Shown piece after piece: positions 7,710-15,262 of a stretch of DNA of 64,000 nt (position 1 is its first letter; each line of letters begins with the position of its first letter). The notes below the pieces were generated by a model. That model was not told the DNA's origin. It saw only the letters and a program-made list of their open reading frames with translations, and did not search any database. A program made the translations under genes and the position numbers. The stretch is taken from the NCBI RefSeq assembly GCF_024793945.1, contig NZ_JANUSD010000009.1, forward strand, positions 62,001-126,000, written 5' to 3'. The DNA is from Emticicia fluvialis. Its GTDB lineage: Bacteria > Bacteroidota > Bacteroidia > Cytophagales > Spirosomataceae.

Positions 7710-7730
7710 AATTTGTTTTCTGTAAGACGA

Positions 7731-7756
7731 AGCACAGGTATTGCCTGTGCTTTTTT
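7731..7756 (+). terminator. Rho-independent terminator of ferritin
   Basis: Perfect 8-bp stem agcacagg/cctgtgct (7731-7738, 7744-7751), 5-nt loop and a run of T residues, 22 nt after the ferritin stop codon. Confidence 0.9.
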
Positions 7757-7862
7757 AGTTTTTATGCGTACAGCAATAAAATATTTTATCTGACTATTTC
7801 AATTATTATAGCGTTTGTATCTAATATTATAATTAATAATAGACATATTATCTTAATTTTGT

Positions 7863-7892
7863 TTTGAAAACAGATGTTTTATTTTACTTTTG
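7863..7892 (+). promoter_or_regulatory. Promoter of the riboswitch-metE transcript
   Basis: TTTG (7863-7866), 18 nt, then TACTTTTG (7885-7892) match both boxes of the Bacteroidota housekeeping promoter. The predicted start near 7899 is just upstream of the riboswitch P1 stem (7920), as expected. Confidence 0.7.
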
Positions 7893-7918
7893 CAGTGTCT
7901 TCGCAATACCTTTCAATC

Positions 7919-8052
7919 GGGTTAACGGTTTTTATTGAGGCTTGCTTTAATAAAACCAAGAAGGAATCGTGTGAGAATCACGAACAGACGTGCTACTGTA
8001 ATTAAATGTTCCTTGGAGAACAGTTTAAAAGTCAGATACTTGCCGTTAACCT
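7919..8052 (+). promoter_or_regulatory. Cobalamin riboswitch controlling metE
   Basis: The closing stem P1 is ggttaacgg (7920-7928) with ccgttaacc (8043-8051). Inside lie the conserved core segments: ggaatcgtgtgagaatcacg and cagacgtgctactgtaa, equivalent to the GGTGAAANTCC / CTGTCCCGCnACTGT regions, and the B12 box aagtcagatacttgcc. The usual GCCACTG...GGGAAGGC arm is replaced by a short hairpin (gttcc/ggagaac). When adenosylcobalamin binds, expression of the downstream B12-independent methionine synthase should fall. The ~180 nt between riboswitch and ATG should hold the expression platform; only a small tcccg/cggga hairpin (8173-8191) was seen there. Confidence 0.92.
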
Positions 8053-8235
8053 AAATGGCTAGGCCTTCACGATTAAGGTTTTAGTCAAGCATTGTTTTTA
8101 TGGAATCAAAAAAAGGATGTTCCGGCCATTAATAATTGGTTGGGATGGCATTGCTTTGTTTTTTCTGTAAAATCCCGGCCTTGAAACGGGAATTGGTGGG
8201 TTCGGGGTAATGATAACCTTTAACAAATCAATCAA

Positions 8236-10551
8236 ATGTTTACTCACAATCTGGGTTACCCGCGCATCGGTAACAAACGCGAATTAAAAAAAGCCTGCGA
8301 GGCATTCTGGGCAGGTAAAATCACAAAAGAAGAATTGTTGGACACCGGACGACAAATCAGGCTTAAAAACTGGCTGATTCAAACTGAAGCAGGTATTGAG
8401 CTTGTGCCGTCTAACGATTTTTCATTGTACGACCAGGTACTGGATATGTCGCTCATGGTGGGGGCCATACCCACGCGATACCATTCTTTGCAGACGAATG
8501 AACTGGAGCTCTATTTTGCTATGGCAAGGGGTGTGCAAAAAGACGGTATGGATATAAGCGCTATGGAAATGACCAAGTGGTTTGACACCAACTACCATTA
8601 CATTGTGCCAGAATTTGTAAAAAATCAGCAGTTCAGCAATTTCTCGAAGAAAGCCATAGAAGAGTTTGAAGAAGCCAGAGAGCAGGGATTTTTAACAAAG
8701 CCGGTATTGATTGGGCCGGTGTCTTATTTGTTACTAGGTAAAGAAAAAGAAGCGGGTTTTAATAAAATAGACCTGTTGGATGCGCTTTTGCCGATTTATC
8801 TTGAAATATTGAAGGGACTATATGCTAAAGGCGCACAATGGATTCAGATTGATGAACCTTATCTGGTAATGGACCTGAGCCAAGAAGAAACGATAGCTTT
8901 TGCAAAGGCATATCAGGTAATCAGGAAGGCCCTGCCTGAACAAAAATTATTACTTGCCACTTATTTTGAAGACCTGGGGAATAATTTGATGCTGACGCTT
9001 TCTTTACCTGTTGATGCCCTGCATATTGATTTGGCTAGAGCGCCACAGCAGCTAGAAGCCATTTTAAGCAATGAAGGGTTCAGGGCCTCAGAAAAAATTC
9101 TTTCATTAGGAATAGTGGATGGCCGGAATATCTGGAAAAACAATTTTACTGCTTCCTTAGCGCTTATAAAAACGGCTTTGCAAACACTTGGTGCAAACAG
9201 GGTGGCGGTAGCCCCGTCATGCTCATTATTACATGTGCCTTGCGACCTTGCATTTGAAAAAGATGAGGAGTCGCTCCCGGCTGAAATCAAAAACTGGCTC
9301 GCCTTTGCGAGACAAAAGCTCTGGGAGGTGGCTACCCTAGCCAAACTGGCTGAGCCAGAAACAACCCATACGTATTTGGACACACTGACAGAAAACCAGC
9401 AGGTAATCAGACAACGCAGGGAATCTGCAAAAATTCACAAAACATTCGTAAAAGAACGATTGGGAAAATTAAATGCGCATGATTTTAACCGTGAAAGCAA
9501 TTTTGAGATCAGACAAAAGCTGCAATGGAAGGCTCTGAACCTGCCGGTTTTCCCTACAACCACCATTGGGTCATTCCCACAGACCTTAGAAATACGAAAA
9601 TTACGTGTAAGCCTGAAAAAAGGAGAAATATCGCCCGAAACCTATGAAAAACTTATTGAAGAAGAGATTGAAAAAGCAATCAGCTGGCAGGAAGACCTGG
9701 GCATTGATGTGCTGGTACACGGTGAGTTTGAAAGAAACGACATGGTTGAATATTTCGGTGAGCAACTGACGGGCTACGTATTTACACAAAACGGATGGGT
9801 ACAAAGCTATGGTAGCCGCTGTGTAAAACCACCCGTCATCTACGGCGACATAGAACGCCCACAAGCCATGACAGTCCGCTGGTCGGCCATTGCACAGTCA
9901 AAAACAAAATGTTTAATGAAAGGCATGCTTACCGGGCCGGTTACCATATTGCAGTGGTCATTTGTGAGAGACGACCAACCCCGCTCGCAAACGGCTTTCC
10001 AGATTGCGCTTGCTATCAGAGATGAGGTAGTTGACTTAGAAAAAGCAGGCATTAAGGTGATACAGATTGATGAGCCGGCTATCAGAGAAGGCTTGCCACT
10101 CAGAAAATCGAAATGGGACGAGTACCTGAAATGGGCGGTGAATGCTTTCAGATTGAGCGCAGCCGGGGTGAAAGACGAAACGCAGATTCATACCCACATG
10201 TGTTATTCTGAGTTTAACGACATCATTTCATCTATTGCAGCTATGGATGCAGATGTGATAACCATTGAGACGTCGCGCTCTCAGATGGAATTACTAAAGG
10301 CCTTTGCAGACTTTAAATATCCGAACGAAATAGGGCCGGGGGTTTATGACATACATTCTCCGAGGATTCCGACTGTTGAAGAAATGGTTTCCTTGCTCGA
10401 TAAGGCCCTGGAAGTAATACCTGCCCGCAACTTATGGGTAAACCCCGACTGCGGCCTTAAAACCAGAGGCTGGCAAGAAACCGAAGAAGCCCTTAAAAAC
10501 ATGATAGAGGCTGCCAAACGTATGCGTAGGGTGGTGCAGATTAATTCGTAA
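8236..10551 (+). CDS. metE: Cobalamin-independent methionine synthase
   Basis: A 771-residue 5-methyltetrahydropteroyltriglutamate-homocysteine methyltransferase, the last step of methionine synthesis without B12. It consists of two (beta/alpha)8 barrels. The N-terminus NLGYPRIGNKRELKKA is typical. The catalytic zinc ligands are all present in the C-terminal barrel: H654 and C656 (HTHMC), E678 (TIETS) and C739 (NPDCGLKTRGW), each offset by 13 from the E. coli residues H641, C643, E665 and C726. It is preceded by a cobalamin riboswitch, so it should be shut off when B12 is plentiful, which predicts that a B12-dependent MetH is encoded elsewhere. It is a single-gene unit ending at the hairpin 10600-10655. 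Confidence 0.97.
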   Translation: MFTHNLGYPRIGNKRELKKACEAFWAGKITKEELLDTGRQIRLKNWLIQTEAGIELVPSNDFSLYDQVLDMSLMVGAIPTRYHSLQTNELELYFAMARGVQKDGMDISAMEMTKWFDTNYHYIVPEFVKNQQFSNFSKKAIEEFEEAREQGFLTKPVLIGPVSYLLLGKEKEAGFNKIDLLDALLPIYLEILKGLYAKGAQWIQIDEPYLVMDLSQEETIAFAKAYQVIRKALPEQKLLLATYFEDLGNNLMLTLSLPVDALHIDLARAPQQLEAILSNEGFRASEKILSLGIVDGRNIWKNNFTASLALIKTALQTLGANRVAVAPSCSLLHVPCDLAFEKDEESLPAEIKNWLAFARQKLWEVATLAKLAEPETTHTYLDTLTENQQVIRQRRESAKIHKTFVKERLGKLNAHDFNRESNFEIRQKLQWKALNLPVFPTTTIGSFPQTLEIRKLRVSLKKGEISPETYEKLIEEEIEKAISWQEDLGIDVLVHGEFERNDMVEYFGEQLTGYVFTQNGWVQSYGSRCVKPPVIYGDIERPQAMTVRWSAIAQSKTKCLMKGMLTGPVTILQWSFVRDDQPRSQTAFQIALAIRDEVVDLEKAGIKVIQIDEPAIREGLPLRKSKWDEYLKWAVNAFRLSAAGVKDETQIHTHMCYSEFNDIISSIAAMDADVITIETSRSQMELLKAFADFKYPNEIGPGVYDIHSPRIPTVEEMVSLLDKALEVIPARNLWVNPDCGLKTRGWQETEEALKNMIEAAKRMRRVVQINS

Positions 10552-10599
10552 GGCTCCATCCCGACCTTCCCCAACTGTCGGGAAGTAGTAAAACAAAAA

Positions 10600-10655
10600 T
10601 CTCTCCGCACGGCGTTCGCTCCCTCATGTGGGGTCATACTGCCGATGCGGAGAGA
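10600..10655. terminator. Bidirectional terminator between metE and the ferredoxin
   Basis: tctctccgca (10600-10609) pairs with tgcggagaga (10646-10655), and after a one-base bulge cggc/gccg extends the stem. It stands midway between two convergent genes. T runs are short on both sides. Confidence 0.6.
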
Positions 10656-10673
10656 AATGAAGCCTATCGGGTT

Positions 10674-10940
10674 TTATTCACCCAATATATATTTACCAAA
10701 AAATTTCTCTGCTTTCTTCTCTGTTACTTCTCCATGCCAGGCGTTTTCCGGCTGAAAACTAACCACAGGCGCGTAATCGCAATTATCAGAGCAGTCCATC
10801 TTTACAAGCAATACTTCTGCTTTCAGATGGTTTTCTTTGATTTTCTCTTTAAAAACCTTCCTTATTTCTTTGCTGTATTTACCGCATTTACTACCGTCGC
10901 ACACAAATATGGTGTGCTCAGGAATTTCTATCTTGCTCAT
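10674..10940 (-). CDS. Thioredoxin-like [2Fe-2S] ferredoxin
   Basis: An 88-residue protein with the thioredoxin-like ferredoxin fold. C14 and C19 (FVCDGSKCG) and C50 and C54 (MDCSDNCDYAP) are the four expected 2Fe-2S ligands, in the C-x4-C ... C-x3-C pattern of this family. It is probably a cytoplasmic electron carrier. The start codon lies 2 nt after the stop of the large membrane protein gene upstream, so the two are co-transcribed and probably translationally coupled. The redox partner is not evident from the neighbourhood. Confidence 0.9.
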   Translation of the reverse strand: MSKIEIPEHTIFVCDGSKCGKYSKEIRKVFKEKIKENHLKAEVLLVKMDCSDNCDYAPVVSFQPENAWHGEVTEKKAEKFFGKYILGE

Positions 10941-10942
10941 GG

Positions 10943-12781
10943 CTATTTATCTAGGTAATCCTGAAAAGTACGCTGAATAAGCGCTTTGCCTAATTCAAGG
11001 TCATGAGGGGTAATGTCTCCGTCAGACTCAATCATTTTCTTACCGATGTTGTCGAAAATAAGGTTTTTCTTTGGTTGCACAAACCCAAACCCATTATTAA
11101 ACGAGAAAAACGCCCATGGTCTTGCTTTGGGGTCAAAAATATTCTTACTCCAGTTATAGGCATAGGCGTTCAAACCCACCTGATGCAACAAAGTAGCTGA
11201 AATGTCTATCTGCGATGCCACCGACGAAACCTCAATGCCCGTTTTAGCCAAAGCGCCACCCAGCCAAAGCATCGGTATTTTAAAATCATCAACTTTTTTG
11301 CCAGTTGGCGGTATCCGGTGGCCGTGGTCGGCTATGATAATAACCAGGGTGTTATTCCACCAGGGCTGTTTTTTAGCCGTTTCAATAAAGTCACCGAGCG
11401 AATGATCAGCATAATACATCGCATTCATGAATTTTGTTTGCTCATCATCACCCTCAAAGGCGTTGGCAATCGGAATTTCAAATGGTTCATGGCTGCTCAG
11501 CGTTAATATGGTCGAGAAAAACGGCTGATTCACTGTGGCATGGTCGGCCAGAAACTTGTTAAAAACGATTTCGTCATGTGCACCCCATTTAGAGTTCCAG
11601 TATTTTGAATCAAAATCCTGCTTGCTCACAATCTTCTGAAAATCAGAAGAATAGAGATAAGACTTAATATTGGCAAATTCAATTTCTCCGCCATAATAAA
11701 AATCGGTTGCGTAGGCGTTCTGCTCAAAATCTTTACTTAAAACCGGCAACTTGGCCGATTTGTTGGGTTCTGTAATGATAGAAGCAATTGGCTGTGCCGG
11801 ATACCCACTCAAAATAGCCGGTATGCCTTTGTCTGTTCTGTCGCCGCTGGCATAAATATTCGAAAAATAAACGCCTTCTTTTTTCAGGGCATTGAAACGG
11901 GGGGTAACTTCAAGACCATTAATCTGATGTCCGGTTGCCTTTTTTGTAAAACTCTCCCAGATTACAATCAGTACATTTGGTTTTTTGATACCCTGTTTTA
12001 AAATTTTCTGCCCTTTTTTTGAGCTTACATATAATTCCTTGATTTTGTCGCTCAATTCTTCTTTAGGCAGGTAGGTATAAGAATTTACCTTATCTATAGA
12101 ACCATTAACCAGCGCGCTGAAGAAGTTCCAGGTGGGGTTAACCGCAGCAATATTGGCAAAATTATTAGTTGAAAAATAAACGGTACTCTGGTTCATGGGC
12201 GATACCCCCAGGCTGCCGCGTATGGGTATAATCAGCGAGCCGGTAACAAGAATTGCAACCGGAATAAAAGGCAGATTGTCTATGTAATTCCAGTTGTCAA
12301 TATTACGCGTTATGATTCTGTAAACAATTAATGACGCAACGGTTAGCAGTATCAGAAAGCTGAGAAACAACTGCAAGAGCGGAGAAGAACTAACCGATGC
12401 CCAGGCTTCGCGCGGTGTTTTCAGATACCGCAAAGGGGTGGCATCCAGGTGGTATCCCCAGGTATTAAAAACCTGAAGATCAATTACAACAATGAGATTG
12501 GCAAAAAGAACCATTATAAAAGTATAGCTGAAAATCCAGTTTTCGAGCCTGCTTTTTTTAATGAAGTTAGAGAATGCCACCAGCAAAAAAGGAATAACAG
12601 ACAGGTAACCCGCCATTGAAAAATCCATTCTTATACCGTTCCAGAAAATCCCCCATACGGTTTGCAAGGTAAGCAGTTTGGTGTCTTCAATATGATAACC
12701 CAAAAAAATTAGTCTTGCAACCAGAAAGAAGATAACCCAAAACCCATAGTAAATCAGTAAAAATTGTAATCTTTCTTTCAT
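10943..12781 (-). CDS. LTA-synthase-like membrane sulfatase-superfamily enzyme
   Basis: A 612-residue inner-membrane protein with five N-terminal helices (within residues 1-185) and a periplasmic sulfatase/alkaline-phosphatase-type domain. This is the architecture of lipoteichoic acid synthase and phosphoglycerol or phosphoethanolamine transferases. E276 (IWESF) and T316 (GDRTDKG) correspond to the metal-binding glutamate and the threonine nucleophile of LtaS, and ADHGHR is the metal-binding DH motif near the C-terminus. Gram-negative Bacteroidota lack lipoteichoic acid, so it more likely transfers a phospholipid head group to a glycan, lipid A or glycolipid; the acceptor cannot be read from sequence. 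It is followed 2 nt later by a ferredoxin gene. Confidence 0.88.
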   Translation of the reverse strand: MKERLQFLLIYYGFWVIFFLVARLIFLGYHIEDTKLLTLQTVWGIFWNGIRMDFSMAGYLSVIPFLLVAFSNFIKKSRLENWIFSYTFIMVLFANLIVVIDLQVFNTWGYHLDATPLRYLKTPREAWASVSSSPLLQLFLSFLILLTVASLIVYRIITRNIDNWNYIDNLPFIPVAILVTGSLIIPIRGSLGVSPMNQSTVYFSTNNFANIAAVNPTWNFFSALVNGSIDKVNSYTYLPKEELSDKIKELYVSSKKGQKILKQGIKKPNVLIVIWESFTKKATGHQINGLEVTPRFNALKKEGVYFSNIYASGDRTDKGIPAILSGYPAQPIASIITEPNKSAKLPVLSKDFEQNAYATDFYYGGEIEFANIKSYLYSSDFQKIVSKQDFDSKYWNSKWGAHDEIVFNKFLADHATVNQPFFSTILTLSSHEPFEIPIANAFEGDDEQTKFMNAMYYADHSLGDFIETAKKQPWWNNTLVIIIADHGHRIPPTGKKVDDFKIPMLWLGGALAKTGIEVSSVASQIDISATLLHQVGLNAYAYNWSKNIFDPKARPWAFFSFNNGFGFVQPKKNLIFDNIGKKMIESDGDITPHDLELGKALIQRTFQDYLDK

Positions 12782-12870
12782 TGAATCGGTTTAGTAAAAT
12801 TAGCTCAAGCTTTGGTCAAAGTTTGCGCAGCCAATAATTGAGGCTGGCAGACTTGTTTTTAATAAAGAAA

Positions 12871-12900
12871 TATCACTTATTGATCAAAAGTTATAAATGC
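12871..12900. promoter_or_regulatory. Candidate operator upstream of GSIII (block shared with GSII)
   Basis: tatcacTTATTGATCAAAA (12871-12889) with GTTA and ATAAATGC immediately after. It matches the block at 6164-6202 before the type II synthetase. It lies 73-102 nt upstream of the type III start codon, outside any coding frame. Confidence 0.45.
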
Positions 12901-12972
12901 TTTTTTAATCGATGTACTTTCTCTATTTTTAACCCCAAATATAGGACATCTCAACAAAACTACTAATAAAAA

Positions 12973-15165
12973 ATGGCAAGATTAAGATTTAAGGCGGTAG
13001 ATGAAGCCCAAACCCGCCAAACTATTAAAGTAGACATACCTGCTGGCAAAGTAACAGAATACTATGGCGCAAATATCTTTAATGATGACGTGATGCGCGC
13101 CATGTTGTCGCCGGAGGCATATACCAAAGTAACAACTGCCATTAAGAGTGGTGAAAGAATTGATCGTGAGATAGCTGACGAGGTGGCGTCTGCCATGAAA
13201 TCGTGGGCCGTTTCAAAAGGTGCCACACACTATACGCACTGGTTTCAACCTTTAACGGGTGGCTCTGCCGAAAAACATGATGCTTTTTTTGACATTAATT
13301 TTGATGGCAAAGCCCTGGAGAAATTCAAAGGCAGCTCATTGGTGCAGCAAGAACCAGATGCCTCTTCGTTTCCGAGCGGGGGTATCAGGGCCACTTTTGA
13401 GGCGCGTGGTTATACCGCCTGGGACCCAACCTCTCCGGCATTTATTATTTACAACGACGCCGGCACAGGTACGCTTTGTGTACCTTCTATTTTTGTTTCG
13501 TACACAGGTGAGCTGCTTGATTCCAAATCGCCGTTGTTAAAGTCTCTATCGGTGCTCGACAAAGCAGCTACCGAAGTAGCCACTATTTTTGACCGTCATG
13601 TTGAGAAAGTATCAGCTACATTAGGAGCAGAACAGGAGTATTTTCTCGTGGATAAGGCCTTATTCAATGCCAGACCTGACCTGATGATGGCCGGTAGAAC
13701 TGTTTTTGGCCATGCCCCGGCAAAAGGCCAGCAGCTGGAAGACCACTACTTTGGCAGTATTGCCCCAAGAGTTAATGCCTTTATGGTTGACTTTGAATTT
13801 GAGTGTCTGAAACTGGGTATTCCGGTTAGAACGCGTCATAACGAGGTAGCCCCGGCTCAGTTTGAAGTAGCCCCGACTTTTGAAGAAGTAAATCTTGCCT
13901 GCGACCACAACATTCTGTTAATGGATGTGATGCGTAAAGTAGCTAAAAAACACCACTTCGAAGTTTTGTTTCATGAAAAACCATTTGCTGGTATTAACGG
14001 TAGCGGTAAGCACAACAACTGGTCGATGGGTACAGATACCGGCGTAAACCTTTTAGGCCCAAGTACCAAACCTAAAGAGAGCTTACGTTTTGTAACGTTC
14101 TTGATAAACGTAATAAAAGCCGTTCACGACAATGCCGATTTGCTGAGAGCAAGTATTGCCACCGCAGGCAACGAACACCGCCTGGGTGCTAATGAGGCGC
14201 CTCCGGCCATTGTTTCTATCTTCCTTGGTTCAGAAATGATTAAGGTACTGGAAGACATTGAAAACAAAGAAATAGTTTCTATTGAGAAAGGTGAAAACGC
14301 GTATATTAAACTGGGTTTAAATCGTATTCCGTCTATTTTGCTTGATAATACCGATAGAAACCGTACTTCGCCGTTTGCATTTACCGGTAATAAGTTCGAA
14401 TACCGCGCTGTGGGTAGTTCTGCCAACTCAGCCCAGCCGATGATGGTGCTGAATACCATTGTGGCTAATCAGCTGATAAAATTCCGCCAGGATTTTGATG
14501 CGGAAATGACCGAGCATGAAGGTAAAAAAGAAGAAGTAATTGTAAAGATTCTGAAAGGATATATTAAGGAGTCAAAGAAGATATTGTTTGAAGGAAACGG
14601 TTATTCTGACGAGTGGAAAGACGAAGCGGCCAGAAGGGGCTTGTCTAACGTTGCCAGTGCTCCAGAAGCGCTGAAAGCCTATCTGAAACCTGAGTTTATT
14701 GCAGTATTTGAAAAACTCGGCGTGCTGACAGAGCGCGAAATTCATGCCCGCTATGAGATAGAACTGGAGAATTATATCAAGAAAATTCAGATTGAATCTC
14801 GCCTTATCGGCGATCTGGCAATGAATCACGTAGTTTCTACGGCTGTTAACTATCAGGGCAAGATGGTGCAAACCGCCAAGGCGTTGCGCGATATGGATCT
14901 CAACAAAGAGGCCGAGCCAGTATTGAATATCATTAAGGAAATATCGTTACGGGTTTCTGAAATATCTAAAAAAGTAGAAGAGATGACAGAAGCACGCAAG
15001 CATGCCAATGCCATAGACGACATTGAAGAAAGAGCAAAACTTTACGGAAACGACATTAAGAATTTCTTTGAAGAAATCAGATATCATGTTGATAAACTTG
15101 AATTACTGATAGACGATGAAGACTGGCCACTGGTGAAATACAGAGAGTTGCTGTATATCAGATAA
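12973..15165 (+). CDS. glnN: Glutamine synthetase, type III
   Basis: A 730-residue GSIII, the large form common in Bacteroidota and cyanobacteria. The N-terminal GSIII domain runs to about residue 230 and includes GGSAEKHDAF and PSGGIRATFEARGYTAWDPTSP. The catalytic block includes GAEQEYFLVD (metal glutamates), RHNEVAPAQFEVAP, GINGSGKHNNWS (ATP and glutamate site) and AGNEHRLGANEAPPAI. The C-terminal ~200 residues are the long GSIII-specific helical region. It is the second glutamine synthetase of the window and has no link in sequence to the 338-residue type II enzyme beyond the fold. It is transcribed alone: the upstream neighbour is divergent and a strong terminator follows. The leader carries the shared TTATTGATCAAA block, so joint nitrogen control is plausible. 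Confidence 0.97.
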   Translation: MARLRFKAVDEAQTRQTIKVDIPAGKVTEYYGANIFNDDVMRAMLSPEAYTKVTTAIKSGERIDREIADEVASAMKSWAVSKGATHYTHWFQPLTGGSAEKHDAFFDINFDGKALEKFKGSSLVQQEPDASSFPSGGIRATFEARGYTAWDPTSPAFIIYNDAGTGTLCVPSIFVSYTGELLDSKSPLLKSLSVLDKAATEVATIFDRHVEKVSATLGAEQEYFLVDKALFNARPDLMMAGRTVFGHAPAKGQQLEDHYFGSIAPRVNAFMVDFEFECLKLGIPVRTRHNEVAPAQFEVAPTFEEVNLACDHNILLMDVMRKVAKKHHFEVLFHEKPFAGINGSGKHNNWSMGTDTGVNLLGPSTKPKESLRFVTFLINVIKAVHDNADLLRASIATAGNEHRLGANEAPPAIVSIFLGSEMIKVLEDIENKEIVSIEKGENAYIKLGLNRIPSILLDNTDRNRTSPFAFTGNKFEYRAVGSSANSAQPMMVLNTIVANQLIKFRQDFDAEMTEHEGKKEEVIVKILKGYIKESKKILFEGNGYSDEWKDEAARRGLSNVASAPEALKAYLKPEFIAVFEKLGVLTEREIHARYEIELENYIKKIQIESRLIGDLAMNHVVSTAVNYQGKMVQTAKALRDMDLNKEAEPVLNIIKEISLRVSEISKKVEEMTEARKHANAIDDIEERAKLYGNDIKNFFEEIRYHVDKLELLIDDEDWPLVKYRELLYIR

Positions 15166-15190
15166 TACCTGGCTTAATACTAAATCAAAA

Positions 15191-15232
15191 AAAGGTTTGT
15201 TCAGCAATTGATTGAACAAACCTTTTTCTTTT
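15191..15232 (+). terminator. Rho-independent terminator of GSIII
   Basis: aaaggtttgttca (15191-15203) pairs perfectly with tgaacaaaccttt (15213-15225) around a 9-nt loop, followed by a T-rich tail. About 25 nt after the stop codon. Confidence 0.9.
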
Positions 15233-15262
15233 GGGTAATTTCCTGAAAATAGAATACAATGC

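Noticed and set aside
10626..10958. 110-codon plus-strand frame across the ferredoxin
   Set aside because: It starts inside the metE-ferredoxin terminator and is antisense to a ferredoxin with four conserved cysteines.
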